A stretch of DNA of 64,000 nt, taken from Tubiluchus corallicola (Eukaryota; Priapulida; Priapulimorpha; Priapulimorphida; Tubiluchidae). A program made the position numbers and the translations under genes. The notes beneath the pieces are model-generated. The model worked only from the letters and a program-made list of their open reading frames with translations. It ran no database searches and was not told the origin of the DNA. The stretch lies in NCBI GenBank assembly GCA_030141605.1, contig JAQGDQ010000344.1, positions 126,001 to 190,000 on the forward strand, written 5' to 3'. The stretch's first letter is position 1. Every line of letters begins with the position of its first letter. Of this stretch, positions 1-12,246 are shown piece by piece.

Positions 1-61
1 CTGCACACTACTATGATTTAACTTAGCTTTCTACCTTGTTTTGAAGAAGAGTTATTTTTAG

Positions 62-3000
62 AAAAGCTGTATGCAGTTGGTGGCCATGATGGAAGGGAGC
101 ACTTGAGCAGCGCGGAAATGTTTGACACTCGCACAAATAAGTGGACACGGTTATCACCCATGGCGACAAAACGGTAATTTGATTTGATTTTTTTAAGTAT
201 TATAACTACATAAGTAAATGATGCGATGCAAGAAGGTTGTAACTGCTCATGACAACTTGCTGTTCTGCAGTGATACTGTGTTGTTAAAGGAAAACCGGAT
301 GATTGTTAGAGACTCCGTTAGACTCAATCTCATTTTAATTTACTGTCCAAAATGTAAATCTTCTCCTTAGTACAACAGTTAGCAATTGCTTCTAATATTT
401 GAATAGTTACCTTGGAAAGTTAATTAACAGCAACCGTACATAGCTATCATTTACGTCACAAACTAATCACAGTTTGTGCAATGATAGGCATTTTCCCTGT
501 GCATTTGCCGCATTTGTGTAAGCGAAGATTGCTATAAGATGCTGACATTGTGTCACAAAAATGAGCTCTACAGTACACTCACGGATGAACACTGCAGTTC
601 ATGGTCATGTTTATCATGGTACAGCGCCTATTTGTCGGCCACACGAATGCTACAAAAAGATGCCATTGCCAGTCTTGGTGGATTCACTGATCCACACGTA
701 GCTTTGAAAGTTTAACAAAATTAAATTATCCGAGGTAATTATTTAATCTAAACTGTAGTTTTCAATATTTTAGTTCATATTTTATTTTGAACTAATGTCT
801 ACACAATCGCCTGGCTTTCCTTTGAATATTTGTTTCGTTAACCTGAATCAAGATGTTAAATAAATGTTTTATGAACGTCTTCTATCATATTCACATAATG
901 CATTGCTCATAGAGTAAGTTTTACCTGTAAATCTTTTATGACAGTCGTGGTTTAGGCGTGGCGTGTCTTGGTGGACCTGTTTATGCCGTTGGAGGGCTAG
1001 ACAACAGCCAGTGTTACAGCGCCGTGGAAAGATACGATCCAGCTTCCGACACTTGGAGTTTTGTGGCATCCATGAATATACCTAGAGGTGGCGTTGCAGT
1101 TGCAAGTCTTAAGGTATGACGATCATGATTTGGCCTATTTTGGCTAGTTTCTTTGCATGTTGCAACTTGCAATTAGTAAATGGGATCACAAACATTCGAT
1201 CATCAGTGCTCCAGGTCGCAGCTTTCCTCTAGTGTTTGTCTAGCATCAGACTGAGAATTTACTTATTATATACAGTAAGTCCCAGTGGCGGCTTGTGTGT
1301 AGGCATTGTAGAACTGTAGCATCCCCAATTTTCACTCGATATTATCGATAACATTCAATATTATGAGTCTTTCTTCTTTAATTCTTTCTTTATACTTGTA
1401 CATATTTGTAAATTTTTATACAGATCAGAGCATGGAATTGTGCGCTTAACAGCTCCAAGGAAGCAGCGTTTGGCTGTGGTGCGCATGCGGCCATGCGCAC
1501 ATGTCCGAGATAAGAGTCTGCACGCTAGGTAGAGAGAGAGCACTGTCGCTCAGGCAGTGCCGACCCTGTTTTGCAAGTGTAAAGTTGTGTTTGTTTTTAA
1601 CTCTGTATGTGTTGTGGTTAAAAACCGTGTACCACATTCTTGAATGTGATAAAGTGTAAAATTAAATGATTATCATGCTTCCAGTTATTCTGTTTAATTC
1701 CTAGTTTTTTTTTGGTCATTTTATTTTACTGAAAACTTAAATAATTTAGTCGTGGCCTTCTTGCATCACCAAGAAATAAGCATAATACTATTTAATGCAT
1801 AATTTTAAAACAATGGTAAAAATTTTCTGAAGCAGCACCCCACTGATCTTAGTACTGATTGCGGCACCCCAATTACGAGTTGCCACTGGTAAGTCGTCAC
1901 TTAGTGACTCTCCGTTTAGCGACATTTTAATGACACTAAACATTTGACACCTTTTTCTCATGTGACTCTGCATGTTTCATTTAGCCAAAATTTTTTACTT
2001 TGCTCATGGCCATATTATTTTATCATCAACTTTTTACCCAATTTGAAGCATGAAAACAGTACATATTGTGTTGTTCTATTCTAAAAACGCACTAGTAACA
2101 CAAAATATTACAACATTATTTATGATTGTATTTCCTGACTGACTGCTAAATGCTAGCCGTTTGTATAAAGTGAGATCTATTTCCTACAATGTATATGCCT
2201 CCAGTCATCTGGGTAAAAACTTTATGCAAAGGAATTTCTTCTGTAACCTGTTGCTACAGCAACCAGTATCTAGATGAAATTGTCCCAGAGTCGTCCAGGG
2301 CTTGGCATTTATTATGCAGCATTTAATGGTTATTTGTGTAGGTCTTCAGCATTAATGGAGGAGAAATTACTAACTAGATACTTGTAAGAGAGATAGGTGG
2401 TTTGAAGGAAGCAGAAAGAAATTAATCAGTAGAAGCATGAATAGAACTCATAAAATGTTTAATTTATACGAATTAAACAATATTGATTTTTGCCTCTGGA
2501 ACCTATCTCAAGTCGTTTATATTACTTTCTGTGGAAGTCATGGTCTCGTTTAACGTCGCCTTTCGCTCGAATGCATTAGCGTCATTAAGCGAGAGTTACT
2601 CTATGTGAATATAAAAGAGGTTGTATCTTGCTAGACGTTCAGGAACATGTAATAAGTTTTCGCTCTGTGTCTATGCACAACAGCTACACCCTACGTAGAT
2701 TGTAGAATTTAAAATCTGTGAAGCTAAAATTTAAGTTCAGTATCTTTCCTGAAATTATATTCATATCTAATTTTTTAAATTTTTCATTTGGTTGCAGAAC
2801 TACCTGTATGCTGTCGGCGGAAATGACAATCTTTCTTCTGTTTCAATGGGAGAGAGATACGATCCGCACCTGAATAAATGGACTCTGATAGCTTCGATGA
2901 AAACGCGACGAGCCGGCGCGGGAATTACTGCACTTAATGGCTACTTATACGTATTAGGTAAAAATTTTATAGATATTCACAAGATTTTTAAATACAAGAA

Positions 3001-5639
3001 GTTACAGATTAAGAAAAATGTGCGTGTTAAAAGTGAGATGCAAAAGCGTACCTTAATTGAACGTTGCAATGGGTGAAAAAGATGAAAAATTACCTTAAAA
3101 TTTTGTAATTGTAAATTTCTTTTGATTTTGGTGTGGTGTACACCAATCTGGTATAGGCTGTTGTTATTTTATTTTTTGTGGTGTAAATTTTACACTTTCT
3201 AACTTTTTAGCGACTTTTTTTAAGTTTTACTGGTTAATTATATAATATTATAACAATGAGCACAAATTAATGAGCCATAATAAATAAATTTGCATCTTTG
3301 TGTATGTGTTACCAAAAGAAATGGATGTTATTTTGTCTCGTTTCACAACATTAATGGGAAATTTTAGAAAGGAACGCTTCAGTTGTTGCAGTGTAAGCTT
3401 GGGGAAAGAAGTTAAACAATACTTAGCCTCATCAGTAAATGGACGATTGACATCAGGCTGACTGAGTCTGGATGATCTCTGCTGCCATACTCTCTGTGGC
3501 TATTTTTCTCGTGGAGGGAGAATTTTCATACGAGTGGAGCCAAGACATTTATACTTGCTCATTATCTAAATTGGAGGCGTATCCTCGATAACGAGGTGTT
3601 TTTCGCTCGTTAGGACAAACACGGAAACAGGGAAATAGCGAGTAACAAACCTCTACATTAGGCAGTCCCACTATTAAATATTTAATGCTTCCAAAGTGCC
3701 ATATTGCAGATTTAAGTTGAACGTTTTGAGCAAATTAGTGATAATTAAAAATGCTACTATTGATAAAAAAGGTTGCAAACAATGATACAAATTTCGCTCT
3801 ATAATTAAGGCAATTTTTAATGTGGCGATTATAAGAATCAAGCAAGAGTACCCTAAAATCTGTGTACGGCATTCATAATATAGCAAGCTTGTCAAGTTTG
3901 TCCTCCCAAAGGTAGTAGTTATTTAGGATAGTCGCATGTTGTTTTTACTTTTTTTTACTTGACATTCTGCTATGAAAAAAGTTAAGATGTACTTCAAAAT
4001 ATATAGGTGGATTCGATGAGAGTATTCCAGACTCTAGTATGGAGAGATATGATCCGGAGGCTAACTCGTGGATGCAAATGGCTTCCATGTCATGTGCACG
4101 TGGTGGCGTTGGTGTCGTAACGCTCGGCGGGCGTATCTATGCAGTGGGTGGTCACGATGGCGACGAGTACCTGAACACAGTCGAATGCTACGATCCCATT
4201 ATTGACAGGCAAGTTAAACATTTGATGTCAGTCAACGTCACATTTAAGAGATGCCCTGGAAGTTGCATGCTTTGAGATAACAATGTCCACCGAGAATCAG
4301 CATATGTGTGCTTGCATAGCAAAATCGTCCACAAGTCGGCAATTTAGCTTTTCTAGTTATTCACATATCCTGCATCTCCATTTCATGAGAATCATTTTGA
4401 TGCCAAGCTCATTGCTCTTTGTTATTTCTAAGCTGAGATAATGTACATTGGAGTTGAGGTGCACGCGACACACTGGAAAAAAACAATCTCGAGAAAATTG
4501 CAGTTAAAGTTAGCCATTGTGTTTTGCAGAAACGCGACAAAAAACAATGGCTAACTTTAACAACGATCTTTTGTTTTTTGTCGCATTTCTGCAAAACACT
4601 TAGCAACCACACAAATGTTGGTTGTTATGGACTTTGCAAGAGCAGATTGAAGTTATGCTTGAATCCAGTAGATGGCTGTTCCTGACGAAGATCTGGGTTT
4701 GGCAACAGAAAAAACCCGAAGCAAAATGAATGATTCCAGGAGCTTCTATCAGAATTTGAAAACACAAGTTTTTTGCAATTGCAGTACTAGTTTCTAGCAC
4801 GAAAAATGCGTACAGGTTTTGGTTTGCAAGCACACATATCCGCCAAATGGCAAGTAGGCTGATACCGTAGTCGCCACTTCATAAAACCACCATGCGATGA
4901 GCAACTCGTGGTCTTAAAAATGGCTGTTTTATTATGCTGCAAGCATGTGTCTTATGTGAAGAACAGTATTTGTGTAAATGCTTCACCTTATTGTACAACT
5001 CGAACACCTTGGAATTTAGTATGAACAAAGACGTTTTATTATGCTGTAAGCATGTGACTTATGTGAAGTACAGTATTTGCGTAAATGCTTCACCTTATTG
5101 TATAACTCGAACACCTCGGAATTTAGCATGAACAAAGACGTTTTATTATGCTGTAAGCATGTGTCTTATGTGAAGTACAGTATTTGCGTAAATGCTTCAC
5201 CTTATTGTATAACTCGAACACCTCGGAATTTAGCATGAACAAAGACGTTTTATTATGCTGTAAGCATGTGTCTTATGTGAAGTACAGTATTTGCGTAAAT
5301 GCTTCACCTTATTGTATAACTCGAACACCTCGGAATTTAGCATGAACAAAAACGTTTTATTCTTGATGTAGGTGGGAAAATGTTACAAATATCTCTATTT
5401 GTCGAGCCGGAGCTGGCGTGGTGTGGAGCGAAGTTTCTGTAAGAACTCTTATAGCAAGTGGTGCCATATCTTCCCCGGATAACAGCCATATAGTAAGTCA
5501 TTTATATGGAATTGGTTATTTTTCCCTATTAAAGAAGTCTAGTTACTGTAACAAAGGTTTCAGAAATGCATCATATTATCAACTATCATCTAAAAAACAA
5601 GACCAGAGATCTTTCCTAATAGCACACACCAGCAACTGA
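62..5639 (+). CDS. KLHL8: KLHL8-like Kelch protein, C-terminal half (partial, 5 exons)
   Basis: Exons are 62-173, 945-1113, 2798-2957, 4007-4208 and 5372-5639; phases join cleanly. The product is a run of five Kelch blades with the usual marks: double glycine (YAVGGHDG, YAVGGLDN, YAVGGNDN, YVLGGFDE, YAVGGHDG) followed by ERYDP and a tryptophan. Blade order and phrases such as RRGLGVACLGGPVYAVGG, PRGGVAVA and CRAGAGV match vertebrate KLHL8. In the known family, KLHL8 is a BTB-BACK-Kelch substrate adaptor of a Cullin-3 ubiquitin ligase; the BTB and BACK exons must lie left of position 1. The first exon here starts two bases into a codon, so it is internal. The fourth intron uses a GC donor (4209-4210). 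The C-terminus after CRAGAGV runs about 75 residues to a TGA at 5637 and does not resemble the vertebrate tail; part of that read-through may be untranslated if an alternative splice exists. Confidence 0.9.
1273..2601. mobile_element. pogo/Tigger-like element, copy 1 (interrupted by a hAT insertion)
   Basis: It starts CAGTAAGTCC after TA (1271-1272) and ends GAGAGTTACTC before TA (2602-2603). Interior and ends match the copy at 45910-46627 in inverted orientation, including the stretch around 'acattttaatgacactaaa' and the terminal 'gcgtcattaagcgagag' theme. It lies in KLHL8 intron 2. The left terminus is split by the hAT element at 1283-1888. No transposase frame survives. Confidence 0.7.
1283..1888. 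mobile_element. Non-autonomous hAT-type element nested in Tigger copy 1
   Basis: Ends are CAGTGGCGGCTTGTG at the left and its imperfect inverse, ACGAGTTGCCACTG, at the right. The flanks are GTAAGTCC (1275-1282) and GTAAGTCG (1889-1896), an 8-bp target duplication of the length typical of hAT elements. The duplicated bases belong to the Tigger terminal repeat, which gives the order of insertion. No coding capacity is seen. Confidence 0.75.
4304..4836 (-). mobile_element. MITE family A (TGTGTGCTTGCA ends), copy 1
   Basis: Inverted ends TGTGTGCTTGCA and TTGCAAGCACACA lie between TA dinucleotides. Copies at 7824-8488 and 55670-56318 share sub-terminal motifs (CGTCCATAAGTC, 'atcaaaatgatcctcatgaa') in the opposite orientation. 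An internal imperfect palindrome at about 4500-4600 repeats 'caatggctaactttaa'. It lies in KLHL8 intron 4. Confidence 0.65.
4927..5354 (+). repeat. 107-bp tandem repeat, 4 copies, abutting KLHL8 last exon
   Basis: The unit start 'ttttattatgctg' recurs at 4927, 5034, 5141 and 5248, each exactly 107 bases apart, and a fifth unit begins at 5355. Units 2-4 are nearly identical; the first is more divergent. The fifth start ('ttttattcttgatgtag') becomes the acceptor of the last KLHL8 exon at 5370-5371, so the splice-site tract is made of repeat sequence. Confidence 0.9.
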
Positions 5640-6671
5640 CTCATACTTAAGCTTCTAATGAGTTTAGCTTACTGTTTATAATTGCTAAATATAAGCTAGG
5701 GTATTCAGTGAACATGTACATATTAACGTTAAATATAAATATAGAATATGAATGGAAACAGTTGTTAAACTGCTTAGTTGAATACTAATGTCATATTACT
5801 TTGAAAGTTGACTTTGAAACCACGGACCACGGTCATCCTTCATAAGGAGCAAAGGAACAACATAGCGATTGTTAGTGTTATGTGACTCTTGGCTAGCTAG
5901 GCCTTATCACAGAAAAATTACTATATTATATAATTAACTGAATCAGGCTTTCATATATATATATATGTATATATATGAAAGAAGCCTGATTCAGCTAATT
6001 ACATGGCCAGTTGGGCATGATACAAGCTATACTATCACCTTGAATGACAATTACATGGGTAATTGATTGAGATGCAAATCTAACTCTCAAAAACCAGTTT
6101 GAAAGGGCAGATCCATGCAAACAGGGTAAAAAACACTTTAACTCGAGATGTGCCATCCTGGCGTACTTCTCGATAGCAGTATTACTCACCAAGACCATTA
6201 AAACAATCAACTAACACTGATACTGTATCAATATAATTATGTCATAAAAACACATTATTTATTGTTTTAGTGAAAATGCTTAGAAATTTCTTCCAAAATG
6301 GCTAATATTTGTGCTATGACATTACGTTAGTATGAAGTACATGTTAGTGTTGCTATTTTTTGTTAACTTGTTCCAAATTGTGGTACTAAAACAGACAGAT
6401 GAGATTCTTAGTTAAGAACTACTTGGTTCATCGAATGTTAGAAAAGGTCTTAATAAATGCAACTTATACTCAAGTACTATGGAAAAGTTTTATATTTTTT
6501 TTGAAAAATTTTGCAGACAGTTTAAAATCAGGGGAAATCACACGAAAATTATTCAGTGTTTGTATAGCTGTTTACCTTTTTACTCGCACACGAGTGATAA
6601 TATATGTCATATATATGATATATGTTTGCACTGCACTCCATTGTAGTGGAAACTCTTTGTGATGTTTCTGC
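5640..6671. other. Intergenic DNA downstream of KLHL8
   Basis: This holds the presumed KLHL8 3' untranslated region and AT-rich spacer. The only structured feature is the hairpin at 5931-6001. The AATAAA nearest to the stop that I see is at about 6452, over 800 bases away, so the transcript end is not resolved. No coding exon is recognised. Confidence 0.5.
5931..6001. repeat. Long inverted repeat with (AT)n loop
   Basis: The left arm runs TAATTAactGAATCAGGCT then TTCATATATA; the right arm is its inverse, TATATATGAAAgaAGCCTGATTC then AGCTAATTA, with only a few mismatches and a 3-base insertion. The centre is (AT)n. It can fold into a hairpin of about 30 bp. No flanking target duplication is recognised. 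Confidence 0.75.
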
Positions 6672-7546
6672 AGGCAATAGTGGCAAACATGTGTCACATA
6701 TATAAATGTACTGCTTTCATTTATCAGAATAATGATGCTCCATCTTATCTGAAGAAACTCATGCTAGAGAGTGCTATAAAATCTACTTTACTATATGTGT
6801 GTGAATCGTGGCTATGTGATGACCTAAAACAAATTGATAGTATATATGTTTCCTGTATTAAAGAACTGCTGGGAGTATGACAGCAAACCTGTAATGATCT
6901 AATTTACGTAGAGACAGGTATCCTGCCTTTGTCTGCAACAGTTAAGTGTGCTCAATCAAAATTTTATAAAACATTTACGTATAAGCCAAATGATATCCCA
7001 TTGAACAAGGTTTTAAGATTAGTAGAACGCGAGAGTACCAACTTATACTGTTATATGTAACAGGCTACAAGAAGCGGGTTTGATCCAAGTGAAATGATAA
7101 AGGATAAAATAAAAGTGTCAGATCAAAAGTGTAGGCAATACTATCTCAAGAAAATTAATCTAAAATGGTCTGTCAATGCTTTATATACTACAAATCTTTG
7201 CTCGTTAGAACATCGTAGAATAGCAGCTTCGCGTAAACTGGTAGATGGAGTAGAATTCCATATAATCAACGGCTTTGTATATGTGGCACGGATATACAAG
7301 ATGAGGAACATGTATTGTTAGATTGGCAGCTTACTGAACATATTAGAAACAAATCATTTAATAATATGTTTGATTTAATGAACTCAACGAATTATTTTTC
7401 CTTGCTTTCGTACAAAGTTTTGAATTTTTTAAAGGATAAAATTTGACTTGTTATGTGCTCTAACTCTGTAGCATATAAGATAGACATTTTTTGTAAGATT
7501 GTTAATTTTATGGTGTATTTTCCCTGTATTAATGTCAATAAATAAA
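6672..7546 (+). pseudogene. 3' end of a degenerate non-LTR retrotransposon
   Basis: Broken frames encode the region after the reverse transcriptase of LINE-like elements: LESAIKSTLLYVCESWL, then IKELLGV, then a segment with EHRRIAAS, then after a frame change EEHVLLDWQLTEHIR and a terminal LNFLKDKI stop near 7446. Stops (6878, 7064) and a frameshift near 7300 show it is dead. A short taaataaataa-type tail at about 7533-7550 fits a LINE 3' end. The catalytic reverse-transcriptase core is missing, so this looks like a 5'-truncated insertion. Confidence 0.65.
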
Positions 7547-7823
7547 TAACTAACTACAGTTTCTTTTGTTTAGGAGCTCAAAGACACAACTCAGGGTGAA
7601 ATACATAACATAGTCTGATGTGATCTGACTCTCAGACGTTGGCATCAACAGCTCTACAACAACACCAGGTCAAAAAAGAACAAATTCTTTGAAGAGATGA
7701 AACTCATTCGTTGAAAGAAATTTTACAAAATGCTGTGGTAGATTTCACAATTGTTCTCCTGTCAGTAGTGTATTAGTCAGTTTTCTTGTTGGAACGGTGA
7801 CGTCTACGCCATTATGTTTTGTA

Positions 7824-8488
7824 TGTTTGCTTGCAAACCAAAACCGTCCATAAGTCACCATAGTTAAAACTACGGTTTAACTGATGCTTCAAAGTAGAAT
7901 GCACCAAAATTTTGGTCATATGTCAATTTTTTGTTTTTTTAAAAAAACAAATGCTAAATATATTGAACTTTAATATTCTAGCACCAAATTGTCAACAAAA
8001 TATTTAAAGGTAATAAAAACTGATTTCATAACTTTGTATCCACTTGTCTGGCTAGAAACTAGTACTGCAATTGTAAAAAACTTGTATTTTTCAACTTCCA
8101 TAGTAGCTCAGAGTCATGGAAGCAGTCATTTTGCTTCGGGCTTTTTCAGTTCCCAAGCCCGGATCTTCCTCAGCAAGAGCCATCTACTGGATTTAAACAT
8201 AACTTCAATGTGTTCTTGCAAAGTCCGTAGCAACCAACATTTATGTGGTTATTTATGTTGAAACCCGACAAAAAACAATGGCTAACTTTAATAAGGATTG
8301 TCTCAAGATTATGTTTTTCAGTGCGTAGCCTGCACCTCAACTTGAACGTGGATTATTTCAGCTTGGAAGTAACATAGAGCAATGAACTTGGTATCAAAAT
8401 GATCCTCATGAAATGGAGATGCAGGTTATGTGAATATCTAGGAAAGCTTAATTCCGACTTATGGACGATTTTGCTATGCAAGCACAAA
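7824..8488 (+). mobile_element. MITE family A, copy 2
   Basis: The left end is TGTTTGCTTGCAAACC followed by CGTCCATAAGTC; the right end is GACTTATGGACG then TATGCAAGCACAAA. The interior matches 55670-56318 colinearly (for example 'aaaacaaatgctaaat' and 'cttcaatgtgttcttgcaaag'). TA dinucleotides flank it. No coding capacity is seen. Confidence 0.7.
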
Positions 8489-9984
8489 TATAATAAGTTG
8501 TAGGATAGTGTAAATTTATGCCACAATTTCCTACTATGCTGATTCGTTGGTATCTTCTTTGATTAGAACATATTTTGCTCAATTTTTAGTATGAATTACG
8601 TATGAATATTGAATACATTATTAAACAGGTATATTTATACACGAGCAGTTATAAAAGTATAGCAGATTTACATATAGCAGATTTTCCTATACAAAAATTG
8701 TTGTTAATTTTTGCATTATTCTATTTCTTCAGCTTATATTTTGGCAACTTATTATATGTTTACACCCTCCAAAGAAAAGTATGTTTATGTCAATGGATGA
8801 CCTTTTGGGTTTGATAATTTGTGTTGCTACTCTATATATACATGCATGTACTATATTTATACAGAAGACTGCTCTAGTCAATATTTGGAGTGGCACAGTG
8901 CAATAATATAGTTCAAGTAAAGTTTCCATTTCCCTAATTCATTATGACTGTGATTTCTTCCTTATAGCTCAGAATTTTGTAGCAATGGATATTTATTGAT
9001 AAAATAAACCGCAATGGTTTATAAAATTTTGACAGTCACAGTCGTAATTGACTAATGATATTGTTAGTTGCCAGCTAATTTGGAAAAGTATTGATGCCAT
9101 AAGTTTGCATTTCCATTACTGAGTGTCTGTCCAGGCATTAGGCTTTCAAGTCCACAATGGACTATGCAATTGTTAATTCTGTAGTAATGCCTTTAGTATC
9201 ACATGAATCGTGTTGGAGAGCTTACAAATTAAACCCATTCGGTCCAACTGAGCCCAATAACTTGCCTTTTCGTTAGAGTGCCAGAGAGCTCGGATTAGGC
9301 CAAGAGTTGTAAAATGTGCCTTGCCTCAATCTGTGTCTTTTCTGTAAATTTTTTATGCGTCTCTGGCAAAACAGTCAAAAACATGCTTGATTCAATGTGC
9401 TTTGCTAATCCCGAAATGTGTGTGGATAAAATACATCTTGGAAAGGGGTTGGGCTTTTCTCCAGAAGGAGTTATCCATGTGCCGAGGTTAATATGTCAGT
9501 CAATCATGTCCCACTACACATGAAAAGTTACCCATCTCCAGGATACTCCAGGAATAAAAGTTTCAGAGCAAAACCTACTAGGTAGACTGTAAAAATATAT
9601 GAAATTTATAGATTCATGAAATTTGTGTAGTTATTGTTTGCAAGTCAAAAGCATTGCTTTAACATTCCATACCTCATGATACCTGTTAAATGGAGAGTAA
9701 AACTAAAATAAATTCGGAAAATATTTTTTTAGGAATGTGATCATGTTATTAGAATTCCATGTGTGCCAAATTCTGTTTTATTTGCTGTTAAATTTTCACA
9801 TGTCAATTACTATTTTGTAATAAATATGAATTTACATAAAATGTTCGGTTTTGTGTTTGGCCAAAAATTATTGGTTTTTATGTCAAGCATTTGAAAATAC
9901 TTGCAACTAGCTTGCCTAAACATGTAGACAATACAAGCAGAGAAACTTGTGAGTTTAGCTGGGGTGGGGTTGGGGGTGTTGGGA
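8489..9984. other. Intergenic spacer without recognised features
   Basis: AT-rich DNA. Short open frames occur (for example 9314-9523 on +) but none shows family motifs or a splice pattern. Nothing is supported here. Confidence 0.5.
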
Positions 9985-10450
9985 GTCATCTATATATGGA
10001 CATGGTTGTTTGAAGCTTGTATGGTAGTTGCATTAGTAAGAATGATGACATTTTACTATGGGTATTTGACAGCTGTCTGGTAGTTGTATCAGTAAAGATA
10101 TTAACAGTGTCCAAGTGTTCAAAAAAAATGATGGCCTTGAACTAGGAGTGGGTGGGGTGTCTATGGACATGCTTGTTTAAAGCCTGTATGGTAGTTGTGT
10201 TAGTAAAGATATTAACAGCGTCCAATTGTTCAGAAAAGAATCGGGAGTCTATGGGCAAGTTTGTTTGAAGCGAATATGGTAGTTGTATTAGTAAATATAT
10301 TAACAGTGTCCAAGTGTTCAATAAGTAATGATGACATTCAACTGGTTTTTTTTTGGGGGGGGGGGGAGTCTATGAACATGTTTGTTTGAAACCTGTATGG
10401 TAGTCATTAGTAAAGATATTAACAGTGTTCAAAAAAGAATGATGACATTT
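9985..10450 (+). repeat. Degenerate minisatellite, about four units
   Basis: The theme 'tggacatg..tgtttgaagc', 'tatggtagttgtattagtaa', 'agatattaacagtgtccaag', 'tgttcaaaaaa', 'gatgacatt' recurs four times with unit lengths of roughly 100-130 bases and insertions of G-rich tracts (9961-9982, 10349-10367). Units are diverged, so the array is old. Confidence 0.75.
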
Positions 10451-10640
10451 GATGATCGACAACGATGACATACATTGATGATGATGATAATATTAATCCA
10501 AAAAAATTCTTTGTTATTATCGTTGCAAAGCTTAAAATAGTGAATCTGCTAATACCAACACTGGTGACATTAACAACAATATGGATAACGCAGATTCGAT
10601 AAGAATGATGATGATGATGATCTGTAGACGTGTAATCAGC
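10450..10640 (+). repeat. GATGAT-rich simple sequence
   Basis: Imperfect trinucleotide runs of GAT/ATG occur at about 10440-10500 and 10603-10621, continuing loosely to 10790. It is low-complexity DNA with no coding signal. Confidence 0.6.
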
Positions 10641-11576
10641 CCAAATGAGATTTTCTCAGTTCGTGATTTTAGTTATGCTTCAGAAAGATGGTGAAAGAGA
10701 CAACAGCATGGATGCTGTTCATGGCATTGACAAGGACGGTCATCACTACTGATGATGACACTGATAACACATGATGACATTGATAACACATGCTGTTCAT
10801 GTCTGGTCCGAGTAGGCCAAAGTTTTTCATCAATGAATTTACTTGATGTTTTTTGATTGTGAAGGCAAATGTGGAAAAAGGTGAGTCAGAAAGAATCACT
10901 ATGGCCCTTTATTTATGGCATATTTGTAATTTCAAAACGCATATAGGCAGCTTTGGAACAATGACGTTGGTTTTGATATACATGTACCCAATATTAATTC
11001 TATGTTTTCTAATATGTGTGCAATAAGATACGCAGATTACGCCTAATCTTTATGGCAGTTAAACCCTAAGGTAAATAACTTGATATACGAGCTTCCTCCG
11101 TACATCAGGCGTGATTTGGAAAAATCTCAAAATAAGTTCAAAGCTCTGCTGGAATTGGCACAGAGGAGGTGCGTACTGCTGCTGCACGGATTGGGACACA
11201 GCAAAAACAAACACTTCCGAAAACGTAGTCAATATAGTCAATAATGCCATCAAAAACATAAGTTCTCGACTCTTTTTGTTTTGCTCTTTACTTACAACAA
11301 AAAGACTGAAAACCGGTATAATGCACCTAAAACAATATGAAACTTGGCCAGTGACTACCGTAGTTCTAATATATTTTACTTGGCTAAAGCTGTTATAGGT
11401 TATGCTATACTAGAACAGCAGTTAGCCTGAATGGAAACCATGCAGTGTTTTCTTTGCTAACGGTTCCAGGATTGTCTAAACGGTTTTAAAAGAACGCCCG
11501 TTGACTACGTTTAGCACTAGGCATTAGAAGGAATTCTCTGGTCGAAAGAATTTATCTTAATTCGTACAATGACTAG

Positions 11577-11975
11577 GATTGCCACCTCGTCACGAACCAA
11601 ATGAGATTTCTGGAGACAGGTTATGTTGTGTGAATTAAAGCTAAACCGGAAGATTGTTTGCACTGGAGCACTTACGGCTGCAGCAAAAATTATTGGCGAA
11701 AAATGTAAACAGCGTTAATGATGAGGCCATGTAAAAGTTTAAACTTAATGTAATAACTTTACTATTTTACTTAAGAGAGATTCTTCTATTTTTAGCTTAG
11801 TTCTTAACGTTTCAATGGCATGTAAGAGGTATTTCCGTTTTTTTCCATTTAAATTTCAACGCAAAGGTCGAAATCGGGAGATTTCAAAATCTTTCAAAAA
11901 TCCCACCAAAGCCCGGTTGTATAGCTGAATTTTAGAAGACTCCGTGCCAAATCAGGAGTGGTGGTAACTTTAACA
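11577..11975 (+). repeat. Dispersed repeat, copy 1 (CCAAATCAGGAGT end)
   Basis: The right half ('gaaatcgggagatttcaaaa', 'agaagactccgtgccaaatc', 'aggagtggtggtaac') matches the inverse of 19622-20060 over several hundred bases. The left edge, GGATTGCCACC, resembles the inverse of the right edge, so it may be a TIR element. No coding frame is seen. Confidence 0.5.
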
Positions 11976-12246
11976 GAAACCGCTAGATAACAGAAGCCAT
12001 GCTGACTAAGACTATTATATCCTGCATGAGAGACGTCATTGCAGTAGGCCCTAATAACTCTTGTTAGTCTCGACGATCACGAGACTGTGTGATTAGCGCC
12101 CCACGACATCTGGTTCAAATTGTGCATCCATTTAATGATTAAATAATTTTGATAAGCTTAAAATAAAAAAATATTATGATTACGTCACTATTGTCCAGAT
12201 ACAAAGGACGGCGAGTCATCCTTAGCTTATGCCACTAATTAAAGTG

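Noticed and set aside
4934-5131. 65-residue frame with internal repeats
   Set aside because: It is a translation of the 107-bp tandem units in a KLHL8 intron.
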